DNA from: Ruminiclostridium hungatei
GTDB lineage: Bacteria > Bacillota > Clostridia > Acetivibrionales > DSM-1351
Direction: 5' to 3'
Length of the DNA stretch: 64,000 nucleotides
Assembly: GCF_002051585.1 (NCBI RefSeq)
Contig: NZ_MZGX01000008.1
Location: forward strand, 1-64,000
Below are positions 8,445 to 17,174 of the stretch, in pieces. The position numbers and the translations under genes were made by a program. Under the pieces are notes generated by a model. That model had not been told where the DNA came from and searched no databases. It worked only from the letters and a program-made list of their open reading frames with translations. Position 1 is the first letter of the stretch, and every line of letters begins with the position of its first letter.

Positions 8445-8978
8445 TTACTTCATATTATGCTTATATATTCGGAACGGAATCTTCGACAATAACAAATCTG
8501 CGGATTCTTTAACAGTATACAAGCTTGTATCAATGTTTAGGTCATATTGAATATCTTTCTCTGCAATCTTATCTTGTTCAGAAGATTGATTTTCTCTTCT
8601 ATCTCCACGTGAAATATTCCGTTGCCTACATATATCTAATGGGCAGTGGATATCAACCATTTTTAATGGATACCCTTTAAATATTTCTTTCAATACTTTG
8701 TAATGTTCTTCCAAGCCAGAAATATTCATAACTAATCCATCGATAATCACATCTTGGCTCTGTTCCGAAAAACTACGTGCCGCATAATACATTGCTATGA
8801 TGGCATTTGCATAGTATACAGGAATGTCCGCAGCCCATTCAGGAATTGTTTCTTCAAACAAATCAAAGCCTAACACAAAAAACATATTAGTCTTGCGTGC
8901 AACGATTTCATTTATTATTGAAGTCTTTCCTGAACTTGTTAATCCATTTAGAAATACAATGTTACCATAATCGCTCAC
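8445..8978 (-). CDS. Chloramphenicol-phosphotransferase-like P-loop kinase
   Basis: The protein has 177 residues and a P-loop GLTSSGKTS at about residues 12-20. It has further kinase features, IIDGLV near residue 79 and a basic CRQRNISRGDRRE lid-like stretch near residue 120. The overall layout fits the CPT family (ATP-dependent O-phosphotransferases related to shikimate and nucleotide kinases). Some members inactivate chloramphenicol, but many have unknown small-molecule substrates, so resistance should not be assumed. Translation starts at GTG with GTGAGG seven bases upstream. The gene is a single unit with its own promoter (9054-9082) and terminator (8386-8414). Confidence 0.75.
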   Translation of the reverse strand: MSDYGNIVFLNGLTSSGKTSIINEIVARKTNMFFVLGFDLFEETIPEWAADIPVYYANAIIAMYYAARSFSEQSQDVIIDGLVMNISGLEEHYKVLKEIFKGYPLKMVDIHCPLDICRQRNISRGDRRENQSSEQDKIAEKDIQYDLNIDTSLYTVKESADLLLSKIPFRIYKHNMK

Positions 8979-9053
8979 TGTTATACCTCACCTTATATAA
9001 ATAATATCTAGCTCGTAATTGCCAACGATACCGATTAACAGAACGCATTTATA

Positions 9054-9082
9054 ATACTACATCTGGCACGTTTCTACGTCAA
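9054..9082 (-). promoter_or_regulatory. Sigma-A promoter of the cassette type
   Basis: TTGACG (9077-9082), 17 bp, then TAGTAT (9054-9059) on the minus strand. The preceding GCGGTAAGGATTGAAAC matches the block upstream of 6791-6819 almost exactly. Confidence 0.65.
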
Positions 9083-9249
9083 GTTTCAATCCTTACCGCT
9101 TCCACATACAAGGCATACATATATGTAAGCAGTCTTGTTTTCTTTAATAAACACGTCATGGCTTTTATAAATATATGGCTTTACTCCGCATTCGCAATTT
9201 TCCAGAAAGGCGTTGATTCTCTACTAATTTAATATCATTTTGAACAGTT

Positions 9250-9600
9250 CTACAATAAATAACATTCATTATCATCCGCAAAGTTTGCTTTCATGAAACT
9301 ATAGATTCTGTTAAATTCATTCATATTTCTGGAAGATACGACTGAACCCCTATCAGAAATATATAAGAAATCTTTGAGGCACGAAATTAACCCTTGTCTG
9401 ACCCACTGAGCTATGAACCCCCTGAAGCTGAATTCTTCTTCATCAGGCATTTCCCTTAGAGACTCACTGAATAGATAAGTATTTGTCTCTGAACTCCCGC
9501 TATCATCAGCATTCATGTAATAGAAATTTTCTTTAGTTAAATTGCTTAGAAACTCTTTTATTTTTTCAGAATCCCCCTCCAACTTGACCTTTATCATCAT
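9250..9600 (-). CDS. Hypothetical protein, second gene of a two-gene unit
   Basis: This 116-residue acidic protein starts in an ATGA overlap with the stop of the gene before it, so the two are translationally coupled. The N-terminus (MIKVKLEGDSEKIKEFLSNL) could form a small alpha/beta ferredoxin-like fold. The middle is a helical FRGFIAQWVRQG segment. There is no signal peptide and no membrane helix. I do not recognise the family. The tight coupling implies that it acts with, or antagonises, its partner. Confidence 0.6.
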   Translation of the reverse strand: MMIKVKLEGDSEKIKEFLSNLTKENFYYMNADDSGSSETNTYLFSESLREMPDEEEFSFRGFIAQWVRQGLISCLKDFLYISDRGSVVSSRNMNEFNRIYSFMKANFADDNECYLL

Positions 9601-9932
9601 TTATTCCCTCCTCTCCGATATGGCAGTAAGTTTTGGACAGTGAGCTGTACTTCAACCCTATTTATTACCAATTCAATTAATTCATACATCAGGGTAGCAT
9701 CAAATGTGTGCTCTGCTGAGACTTCAATGTATGAGCTTGTCTCATCTTCACCAAAGCTTAATGATATTTCACCACCCGAATCCTCATCATATACAAACAC
9801 TAATTTACCGTCGATTTCTTCAAAAAGTTCATCTTGCTTAACATCGAAATTTTCAGAGATTACGTGTTTCGACAAAATGTGGGCAAATTGGTTTAATAAT
9901 TTTTCATACCTGATTTTTAATGTGTTTTCCAT
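9597..9932 (-). CDS. Hypothetical protein, first gene of a two-gene unit
   Basis: The ATG at 9930-9932 is chosen because GGAAGGAG lies six bases upstream; the longer frame would start inside a terminator region. The product has 111 residues, is acidic, and begins with a helix (MENTLKIRYEKLLNQFAHIL). It then has a region of alternating strands (GGEISLSFGEDETSSYIEVS) and ends in a helix with basic residues. It has no export or membrane signal. The family is unknown to me. It overlaps the next gene by four bases. Confidence 0.6.
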   Translation of the reverse strand: MENTLKIRYEKLLNQFAHILSKHVISENFDVKQDELFEEIDGKLVFVYDEDSGGEISLSFGEDETSSYIEVSAEHTFDATLMYELIELVINRVEVQLTVQNLLPYRRGGNK

Positions 9933-9988
9933 GTTTACTCCTTCCGCAGCTATCAGCTGCAACCTAATTCTTTTTTGCACAACAAAAA

Positions 9989-10017
9989 ACGCACATCATG
10001 TTGACTGAATGTGCGGT
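9989..10017 (-). terminator. Cassette-type hairpin terminator (copy h3)
   Basis: ACGCACAT pairs with ATGTGCGGT, allowing one mismatch, and GTTTTTTG follows on the minus strand. It ends the four-helix membrane protein gene just upstream. Confidence 0.75.
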
Positions 10018-10041
10018 AAAAGTATTTTTTACAGGCTATTT

Positions 10042-10428
10042 TTATTTTTTACTGAAATCAAATTTCTTAACTTTAAAATATTCCATGATACTTGGAGAAA
10101 AAAACAACATCAACCCAGCAATGAAATTTAATAATAGCATGCTATTTTGAAAAAACATAACAGTAGTCAGGTTTGCCTTGAATAAATTAATATCAAAATT
10201 GTAAATTGCAGTCATAAGAAATATTCCTGCGCTAAGTTCTCTCGTCCACTTTATACCTCTCAACATGTTAATTAAAAACGCACCTTTTATTAATAAGTAC
10301 ATAAATATTTTAATGTTTATACTTTTAAATAGATATAATGAGATTATTAATAAAATAATATCAGAAAGCATCAGCAGGCTAAAAATACTTATTATCATGT
10401 TTCTCCCACGAATGAACCTATTTCTCAT
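10042..10428 (-). CDS. Four-helix integral membrane protein, unknown function
   Basis: Four hydrophobic segments are visible in 128 residues: IISIFSLLMLSDIILLIISL, FMYLLIKGAFLINML, LSAGIFLMTAIYNF and a last one around LLLNFIAGLMLFFSP. The ends are basic, which suggests both termini are cytosolic. I start at the ATG at 10426-10428, which has AAAAGGGGTG nearby. Upstream, TTGAAA and TATAAT are 17 bp apart on the minus strand (about 10462-10490). No motif identifies a substrate or enzyme activity. Confidence 0.65.
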   Translation of the reverse strand: MRNRFIRGRNMIISIFSLLMLSDIILLIISLYLFKSINIKIFMYLLIKGAFLINMLRGIKWTRELSAGIFLMTAIYNFDINLFKANLTTVMFFQNSMLLLNFIAGLMLFFSPSIMEYFKVKKFDFSKK

Positions 10429-10669
10429 GTAGAAAACACCCCTTTTCAATTATATGGAAATTATACTATCTTTTATTAAAGTTTTCAAACATATAGAATA
10501 TGCTATGAGAGCCAGCACTGAATAAACCATTCCCTCTGGATTTTACCCATCTTCGGATACAGGTCTGCAACAATAACTCAATCCTATGTTGTTTGTTCAT
10601 CACCTATTATTACTTTCAATTTTCTAGTACAATAATTGTTTTTAGTCCAGAAGTAACACTATTATTCTA

Positions 10670-10936
10670 GCCTGTCTATGGAATCAAGCTTAAACCAATT
10701 TCGTAGGCACCGAAGAAATTTTTCCTTCTACAAACGGTATAATGTTATTGGGGGTTCTTTCTGCGCTTTTCCTGCTTTTGCAGAATATCATACAGTAAGT
10801 AGACCTAGGAACTTCCCCCTAAGCTTTCTTCAGATTCCACCTCGCCGAGGACACCCTTGCTCTCGGCTATGCGCTTGGCGCTGCCAGACTGCACTCGGGA
10901 CTTTCACCCGGTAGATTGCACCCATACTGGGCACAC
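10670..10936 (-). ncRNA. Truncated group IIC intron, 5' domain I
   Basis: The minus strand begins GTGTGCCCAGTATGGGTGCA, continues with GGGTGAAAGTCCCGAG and then GCAAGGGTGTCC and GGAATCTGAAGAAAGC. These match, in order and spacing, the 5' end of group IIC introns such as the Oceanobacillus iheyensis one. Similarity fades near 10670. There is no reverse-transcriptase gene and no domain V or VI, so it cannot splice. It sits directly behind the terminator hairpin at 10938-10972, and group IIC introns are known to insert just after such hairpins. Confidence 0.8.
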
Positions 10937-10937
10937 A

Positions 10938-10972
10938 TAAAAAAGTAGTCCCCTATTTAAAGAGACTACTTT
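10938..10972 (-). terminator. Terminator of the dockerin protease gene; group IIC intron target
   Basis: AAAGTAGTC (10942-10950) pairs with GACTACTTT (10964-10972); on the minus strand the stem is followed by TTTTTTATGT and then the intron's first base. It lies about 105 bp past the protease stop. Confidence 0.8.
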
Positions 10973-11077
10973 ATGTTAAGTATTATCTTGAGATAATAAA
11001 AACTACATTCTTCCTTATATACTATACGATTTTTATTTTATGGCTTCAACTGACTTGGTAGAAATTTTGTTTTCTTA

Positions 11078-13693
11078 TCAGCGCTGCTCCTTTGGGAAAG
11101 CTGTTATATTCCCAAGCTCATAGTTCCATATCAGAACAGCATCAAATACATCTATAATACCATCCCCATTAACATCCGCAGCCCACATATCGTGTTCTAC
11201 AGGGAAGTCATCTATTGTTCTCTGAATATAACTTATTATAAGTAAATAGTCAGCGTGATCAACACTGCCATTCCCATCTAAGTCCCCTACTTTTTGAGTC
11301 AGCCAGCCATAATCCATGTAAGCAAAGCTGTTACCCCCATCATTCTGAAGCACTGGCCCGCTATATACAGCGTATGTATCATGTCTTTTGTCATGAACCT
11401 TAAAGCTTTTCATAGTCACTGGTGAACCATCAGCATTTTTATCGCCCGCCAGTAGATACCATCTGTATTCCTTATTGTCTTCCAAATTAAACTTTGTAAT
11501 AAAATCTGTCAGGTCTACAGCAAAACTACCGTCACTGGCTGTTCCTTCAGGGTTGAAGTCAAAAGGTGCTTCATACCGCAGATTATTCAAACTGCTGGGG
11601 TAAAAATATGCTTCCGGTAATGTTTTGTCTGTTTCGGAATAACCTACAGCAATTCTTAGCTGTTTCGCTAATGCATGGCTCACTTTAAACTCTGCAATCA
11701 ACTGTGGCTGATAATTCCTTTTAGGAGTGATCCATACCAAATTATTGCTAAAAACCGGTCTCCATGTGGGGGTATTGAATTGACTGAATTGGGAACTCCG
11801 GTACATACTGTCATAAGTGACATAATAATAACCATTTTCGCCGTAATCCTCTCCCCAGCTATTAGCTATTTTGAAAATGCCCTTTTCTTCTGGCTGTGGC
11901 ATTCCGTCACCGTTTACGTCACCCCACCATATATTATCATCATAGCCCACAAGGGTCATCTGGTGACCCCCATCACCCCCATTAAGTCTATAAAAGAAAT
12001 TCTTCCCGACCATGTAATCGTCATTTACTGTGGGGTCTGGATTATCCAGTATAGTGTCCGGATATTGCTCGAAACTATGTATGAAAGTACCGAAGGAGAG
12101 GACATATCCATTATTCAGTAATTGTTTTATATGACTCAGGTTGTCTTCATCGGCGTCTATATATCCGCATTTGTCCATCCTGTAGTTAATTGCATTCTCC
12201 CATGCATTCAGGTCGGTACATACTTTTTCACCTTCTTCTCCGTCATCTACATATGGTACATCGGCTAGTGTTGCACTACCCGACTCCATAAGCGTTTTAA
12301 ATATTCCGTTTATTGGATTACCGTATGGTGATGTCCCAATACTATAAGCGAATTTTGGAGAAAAAGTCTTACTCCCGGATGTGTCGTTCTTCGCATCCCA
12401 CTCTTCACCTGCGTTGATTTTTGCCAGTCCTACCATATGCGTCATTGTATAATATGTACTGGACCAAATGGTACAATCTCCATATATTTGATGTCCTATC
12501 TGAGGGAAACACGGTAAGGTGCTGTTGTCAATAAAAGCAGGCAGTGACTCTGCGTATATTGTATTCAAATCTATAGAATTCCCCTGAACATTCACATTAT
12601 TTGGTGTACCGTCTGTCAATACCTCTTCGCCCACCTGAACCGGGTCAACTTCCACTAAAGGTTTGTTTTGCAGCTGACGGCTGGAATTTAACCGGCCCAG
12701 ACCAATAGAGTTCAAGCGAATATTTTTTACATCCGTAGATGCAACTGTTGCATTCTGTGTAATTATGTTTATTTCATCGCTGGGTATTGATTTATTCCCT
12801 GCAGCATCTACTGCTACTACAGAGTATTTAATAGTATTGCCAAAATAAACGTTCCCGCATTTATAGTAACAATTGCTTGTACTGCCGTATAGCTTTCCAT
12901 TTGAGTATACCTCGTACAATGCAGTTCCTGCATTATCATCGGCCTCATCCCATTTCAATAAACAATAAGGTTCAAAAAAATCAGATGATATCAGGTTTGT
13001 TGGAGCTGAAGGTGGAGTTTCATCTGTATATTGAACATCAATATTTTCAAACCTGGCCGTACACAACGTCGCCGGGGTAGAGGTTGTAGAAGCAAAACCG
13101 ATATACACTTTAGAATCCATATTTATGGTTTGAGTATCACCGATTTTTGTCCAAGTAGTACCGTCATTTGATTTAAAAGCTTCAAAGTCATTTCCAGTCC
13201 TTCTTAATTCTAAAAAAACGGGGATGCTGCCAGTGGTAATGGAAGAAGCAGTAGTTTGTCCGCCTGTTAAAGCTCTGTTCTGGTATAAAATTTCATTATT
13301 TCGCTTTACAGCAAGAAATGTGTTCCTGCTGTCGGTATTCAGGCTTTCTCTTATCATCAAACCCGCCTTTGATAGAGAATCTAAACCGCTTTGCGAGGCA
13401 AGCTTTGCCTTAATTACACAATCTCCCTGTACAGGTATGTAGGCATAGGTAAACGAATCTTCAGTGCTGAATTCTCCTGTTCCGCTGCCAGAAACAATAA
13501 CAGTGTTTGTCGACAAAATATCAGCGGATGAGTATTCGTTGGTTTGACCTATATTCTTGTAGTTCCAATAGTTCTTATTAATTATTGCACTTGCATTAAC
13601 TTTAGAAATTGCAAACCCGGAGTTAAAAAACATTGCCTGTATTAAGGCTACAAGAGCTAGTAATATACATGTCTTCTTTAGTACCTTTATCAT
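11078..13693 (-). CDS. Cellulosomal papain-like cysteine protease with dockerin
   Basis: The protein has 871 residues. A signal peptide (about 1-30) is followed by a concanavalin-like carbohydrate-binding type domain (about 40-225), a fibronectin III domain (230-315) and a C1A papain-fold peptidase. The catalytic residues are visible: Cys in GDCTIWSS (about 404), His in GGHQMTLVGYDD (about 577) and Asn in ANSWGEDYG (about 610). The C-terminus (about 800-865) is a type I dockerin with two calcium repeats, DLDGNGSVDHADY and DVNGDGIIDVFDA. The dockerin should fix it to a scaffoldin on the cell surface. The target proteins are not known. AGGAGG lies six bases before the ATG. Confidence 0.9.
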   Translation of the reverse strand: MIKVLKKTCILLALVALIQAMFFNSGFAISKVNASAIINKNYWNYKNIGQTNEYSSADILSTNTVIVSGSGTGEFSTEDSFTYAYIPVQGDCVIKAKLASQSGLDSLSKAGLMIRESLNTDSRNTFLAVKRNNEILYQNRALTGGQTTASSITTGSIPVFLELRRTGNDFEAFKSNDGTTWTKIGDTQTINMDSKVYIGFASTTSTPATLCTARFENIDVQYTDETPPSAPTNLISSDFFEPYCLLKWDEADDNAGTALYEVYSNGKLYGSTSNCYYKCGNVYFGNTIKYSVVAVDAAGNKSIPSDEINIITQNATVASTDVKNIRLNSIGLGRLNSSRQLQNKPLVEVDPVQVGEEVLTDGTPNNVNVQGNSIDLNTIYAESLPAFIDNSTLPCFPQIGHQIYGDCTIWSSTYYTMTHMVGLAKINAGEEWDAKNDTSGSKTFSPKFAYSIGTSPYGNPINGIFKTLMESGSATLADVPYVDDGEEGEKVCTDLNAWENAINYRMDKCGYIDADEDNLSHIKQLLNNGYVLSFGTFIHSFEQYPDTILDNPDPTVNDDYMVGKNFFYRLNGGDGGHQMTLVGYDDNIWWGDVNGDGMPQPEEKGIFKIANSWGEDYGENGYYYVTYDSMYRSSQFSQFNTPTWRPVFSNNLVWITPKRNYQPQLIAEFKVSHALAKQLRIAVGYSETDKTLPEAYFYPSSLNNLRYEAPFDFNPEGTASDGSFAVDLTDFITKFNLEDNKEYRWYLLAGDKNADGSPVTMKSFKVHDKRHDTYAVYSGPVLQNDGGNSFAYMDYGWLTQKVGDLDGNGSVDHADYLLIISYIQRTIDDFPVEHDMWAADVNGDGIIDVFDAVLIWNYELGNITAFPKEQR

Positions 13694-13873
13694 TTATGAC
13701 CTCCTATGCACTATATGGAATAATTTGTAATAACATAGTATTTATAACATTATTGTATTTATTTGTCAATTAAATATTCTGTTTCACTTTACAGTCGTAA
13801 ACGTAAACGTACACTAATATAAATTAGTTGTGCGAGTATTGTTTTATATGATTAAATCGTGACCCAGTCCAAG

Positions 13874-13923
13874 AAAGGTGGCATAGCCACTTTGTTAGCG
13901 CGATGTGACCATTGTCGGTCACA
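13874..13923 (-). promoter_or_regulatory. Structured leader of the protease gene, possible RNA element
   Basis: In the 400-bp gap upstream of the protease gene two GC-rich hairpins stand out from AT-rich DNA. One pairs TGTGACC (13904-13910) with GGTCACA (13917-13923). The other pairs AAAGTGGC with GCCACCTTT around TAT (13874-13893). They do not fit the TPP, c-di-GMP-I or purine aptamer patterns I know. They lie about 180-230 bp before the start codon. The rest of the gap is AT-rich with no gene. Confidence 0.35.
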
Positions 13924-14095
13924 CTGTGTTCTTTCCTTCTTCTAAACTTTTTTAGTATTTATGTTTCGACGAAATCCTCACACGTGCATAAATTTTTTTA
14001 TTGTCTTAGAAATAGTTTACAATATTCTTGTACTGCCAGACTGCTCTGCTTTGAGACATTTTTTACACCCTAAAAAATTTATACATTCCTAGCAC

Positions 14096-14132
14096 AAAAA
14101 AAAGCTGATACCAATTTCAAATGGTATCAGCT
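14096..14132 (-). terminator. Rho-independent terminator of the GH44 gene
   Basis: AGCTGATACCA and TGGTATCAGCT form a perfect 11-bp stem, and on the minus strand it is followed by TTTTTTT. It is 64 bp past the GH44 stop. Confidence 0.85.
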
Positions 14133-14195
14133 CAAAATTTTGTTAGTTACCTTGCAATTGTTTATGGTTAACTTTAGATTATTAATCTTTATTAC

Positions 14196-16817
14196 TTACC
14201 AGTCTATTGAATCAACATACATGGTGAAATTGCCTTCTGCTGATGTTTCAACCTGTATACCGTACTGTACCTGGGTCAATGTAGTATCGGCGGTCAGCGG
14301 AAGTGTAACTGTGAATTCATTCCATGCGCCTTTGTTTACCATATCATAGCTCTTCCATGCAGAATACCATTCTGTTTTGGACCAGGCAGCATCATGAGGC
14401 ATCACAAACGGTTGAAGGGTCTTAATGGGTGCATTTTCAGGTATCCAAACTCTGAAGGTCATAGTTTGTCCGGGTTCCAATACAGGCACGCTGCTGTTTA
14501 TTTCAGCATCCACTTTACCGTCGGTGCTGGCCACAATATCCCATTTCAGAGACTTTGTTCCCTGGAAGGCCTTCTCATTGGTAACAGACAAAGTAGTTGC
14601 AGTGGTATTTGAAGTAAAGCCCTGCAGTGTTCCGTCTTCAAAGTTGACCTTTGTACTGTCTCCGGTTGCAGTGGAAATTGTTACTGTATCTGTAATTGAA
14701 CTAGGAAGACCCTTATCATCAATTGCAGTCATTTTGACAGTATATATTCCCGGGGACTTGTACTTATGTGTAACCTTTGCCCCTGTGCCCTCGGTACCGT
14801 CACCGAAGTCCCATGCATAGACAGTAACGCTGCCATCGGCATCTGTTGATGCAGAGGCGTCAAATTGTATTGCATCTCCCGTAAACGCTTCCTTAGGTGA
14901 AACATTGAAAATTGGTACAGGAGGGTTGTTGCCCACTACAATTACATATGGCAGATTATTTATTATTCCCAGCAGGTACTGCTTGAATAATGCAAAATCC
15001 ACAGCATCAACCGAATTGTCCAGATTTAAATCCAGTTCCTTTTTGTACCCGTGTTCAGGGTCCATCAAAAACTTCTTATAGTTTGGCAGGTCCAGACTGT
15101 CCAGGGTTCCGTCACCGTTGGCATCCCCATAAAGGATTGGAGCGGCAGAAGAATCCAGTACAATGTGGCACACGCTCAAAGCAGGAATGGTATAAGTCAG
15201 CTTATTGCCGCTTATATGGTTAATCGGCGACTTTTCAGTGATATTTGAACTGCTTCTGTCAAAGGACCATACCCGTCCGGAAGTATAATTCTTTGTACTA
15301 TTTATGTCAAAACTTACTGTCTCCGGGCTGTCATAGTTTTTGTTAATAAGGATAACATGTAATTTTGAATCATCATTTCCATCAATTGATGCATAAACAG
15401 AACTGTTTTCAATATCCGAAGTCTCTGCTTTTACCTTTGTATCCCCGTATTTCGAGCCGTTTCCGTCATAATTTGTGTACATATTTACACCGGCTGCAGT
15501 ATAGCTTCCGCCACCCCAAACCGTAGCAAGGTATATACCGTATTTTCCGAATACGCCCAATACATCAGCCTCAGCGATACCTCCGGTAATATGGTCATCC
15601 GCACCATATGAATATTCAGTAAATGCCAGCTTGGTGCCGGGATTGTATTGGTCTATAGACGCCTGTACTTTCGGCAGTAAAGGAAGCCCGAAGCTGCAGT
15701 ACTGAGCAATCCAGCTATCTTCGGTATATGTGGGATCCCACAAGGTTCTTGGTGCCTGAAGACGGGCTTTGTTGCACTCTATGTTTGCGGAGTTCTCGCC
15801 AAAGCATATTCTTTCTCCGCCGCCTCTTGCTTCAGGATACCAGTGCAGGTCCAGAGCATCGATCAATCTCTCTCCTTCGGCATCTGAAGCCTTTTTCATA
15901 CTATCAAGATAGTAGTCCAGGAACCAGGTATAATTCCCCTTTAGGGCAGCCCAGTCGGTTGCAGTCTGGAAATCATTATATTCTCCAAATCCATATGCCA
16001 CAAGTCCAAAGGTTTCTGCCGCAGGGTCTACACTCTTAACAGCCTTTGAAAGATTGATGTTCTTTTCAACCAGCTCGGCACAGGTTGGTTTTTGAGGATG
16101 AATTCTGGGATGAGTATTTGACCAGAGAGCGGGTTCATTATCTATGGCGTAGCCCTTTATACCAGTGGCGGTAGACGCGCTCCCATACTTGTTTACCAGG
16201 AGGTTTACAAGTTCATCCATATAAACGTATCCGTCAGTTGTATCAGGTGTCAGTGACAAAGGCGCGTCTTTTTTGAATTTAACTTCCTTCCATCTGGCTG
16301 ATGGTGCTGTGTCAGCTTGGGTAACAGTACCGTTGGCATCAGCCGAAACATAGCCTGCCGCCTGTAAAGTCACCAGTGAGTAAGGTTCACCAGCCTGTAG
16401 GTTCTTGTCATGAAAATCTGTGACAACAACACCCGGTTCTGCCCATCTGTCAGCAGGTATATTCCCATTTGATAACAGGTATGTATCGCTGGAATGCTGC
16501 CAATCGCTTCCGGCACTTGAGAAATTGTTTTCCCAGTTGTAACCGGTTATCCTGTTTCCGCCCAATCTTTTTGCAGTCAGCTTCGCATTGTTGAATTCCC
16601 AGTTTCCTCCGTAGATGTAAGGGCTGATTGCAGCTCTTTCTGCGGTTGTATCAATGCTGATGCTGATTGTACCTGTATCCGCAGCCGCGGCAATACCCGC
16701 CGGGAGCACAGCGGTGAGCAGCATTGCAGCTCCCACAATAAATGCTCCTGTCTTTCTCATTCTTTGTGCTTTTACCATCTTTTCAAATGTCTCCTTTTTT
16801 ATATTGTATTCATTCAC
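14196..16817 (-). CDS. Cellulosomal GH44 endoglucanase/xyloglucanase with dockerin, PKD and CBM44
   Basis: The protein has 873 residues. A signal peptide with a long basic n-region is followed by a GH44 domain (about 48-555). The acid/base glutamate is in DNEPALW (about 227) and the nucleophile in AFTEYSYG (about 400), 173 residues apart as in characterised GH44 enzymes. Then come a type I dockerin (about 560-620, DANGDGTLDSLDL and DLNLDNSVDAVDF), a PKD domain (628-712) and a CBM44-like domain (722-873). GH44 enzymes cut beta-1,4-glucans and xyloglucan internally. Having the dockerin in the middle resembles the C-terminal half of C. thermocellum CelJ. The start is GTG with AAGGAG seven bases upstream. 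Confidence 0.92.
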   Translation of the reverse strand: MNEYNIKKETFEKMVKAQRMRKTGAFIVGAAMLLTAVLPAGIAAAADTGTISISIDTTAERAAISPYIYGGNWEFNNAKLTAKRLGGNRITGYNWENNFSSAGSDWQHSSDTYLLSNGNIPADRWAEPGVVVTDFHDKNLQAGEPYSLVTLQAAGYVSADANGTVTQADTAPSARWKEVKFKKDAPLSLTPDTTDGYVYMDELVNLLVNKYGSASTATGIKGYAIDNEPALWSNTHPRIHPQKPTCAELVEKNINLSKAVKSVDPAAETFGLVAYGFGEYNDFQTATDWAALKGNYTWFLDYYLDSMKKASDAEGERLIDALDLHWYPEARGGGERICFGENSANIECNKARLQAPRTLWDPTYTEDSWIAQYCSFGLPLLPKVQASIDQYNPGTKLAFTEYSYGADDHITGGIAEADVLGVFGKYGIYLATVWGGGSYTAAGVNMYTNYDGNGSKYGDTKVKAETSDIENSSVYASIDGNDDSKLHVILINKNYDSPETVSFDINSTKNYTSGRVWSFDRSSSNITEKSPINHISGNKLTYTIPALSVCHIVLDSSAAPILYGDANGDGTLDSLDLPNYKKFLMDPEHGYKKELDLNLDNSVDAVDFALFKQYLLGIINNLPYVIVVGNNPPVPIFNVSPKEAFTGDAIQFDASASTDADGSVTVYAWDFGDGTEGTGAKVTHKYKSPGIYTVKMTAIDDKGLPSSITDTVTISTATGDSTKVNFEDGTLQGFTSNTTATTLSVTNEKAFQGTKSLKWDIVASTDGKVDAEINSSVPVLEPGQTMTFRVWIPENAPIKTLQPFVMPHDAAWSKTEWYSAWKSYDMVNKGAWNEFTVTLPLTADTTLTQVQYGIQVETSAEGNFTMYVDSIDW

Positions 16818-16930
16818 TGTACGGCTCCTTGAAAGAAAAACTCTCAGACTGGGTACTTGTACCTGTCCTTAAACTTAAACCACTCCTTTTCTTGTAAAAA
16901 TTTCTTCTCAAGGCTTCAACAATGAACTGT

Positions 16931-16983
16931 ATTTACATAATGTAAATGATTTACATATTTACATTATGTTGTAATAAATTATA
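16931..16983 (-). promoter_or_regulatory. Promoter -10 with palindromic operator upstream of the GH44 gene
   Basis: ATTTACATAATGTAAAT (16931-16947) is a perfect palindrome. Its half ACATAATGTAAAT is repeated inverted at 16957-16969 after 9 bp. On the minus strand TGCTATAAT (extended -10, TATAAT at 16978-16983) lies just upstream, so the palindromes cover the start-site region. This is the layout of a repressor operator. The cognate regulator cannot be named from the sequence. Confidence 0.55.
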
Positions 16984-17105
16984 GCATATTATAAAGTTAG
17001 AAATTGTAAATTATTCTGTATTTTTGATTTTTTTTAGCTGGCAGGAATGAATTCTGTACTCAAAAGACAAGAAAAGAACCTGGTAAAAAATCTTTGAAAT
17101 GTTAA

Positions 17106-17140
17106 TGGCTCATCACAGTTTTATCCGCAGTGATGAGCCA
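17106..17140 (-). terminator. Hairpin ending the putative zinc operon
   Basis: TGGCTCATCAC (17106-17116) pairs perfectly with GTGATGAGCCA (17130-17140). The following T-tract on the minus strand is weak. It is 35 bp past the last gene of the operon. Confidence 0.6.
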
Positions 17141-17174
17141 ACTATTTGAAAAGACAGCTTGATTGTCAATATTG

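Noticed and set aside
8445..8978. Chloramphenicol resistance gene
   Set aside because: Membership of the phosphotransferase family is supported, but the motifs do not show that chloramphenicol is the substrate.
5616..10450. Integron cassette array with attC sites
   Set aside because: The repeated hairpins carry T-tracts and work as terminators; no integrase gene or clear attC core sites are visible. The weaker cassette-like description was kept.
10678..10914. Plus-strand ORF of 78 codons
   Set aside because: It lies within the truncated group II intron on the opposite strand; its sequence reflects conserved RNA structure, not coding.
13855..13945. Cyclic di-GMP riboswitch upstream of the protease gene
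   Set aside because: The GGCAAACC and GACGCAAAGCC core elements are not present, so only an unnamed structured leader was reported.
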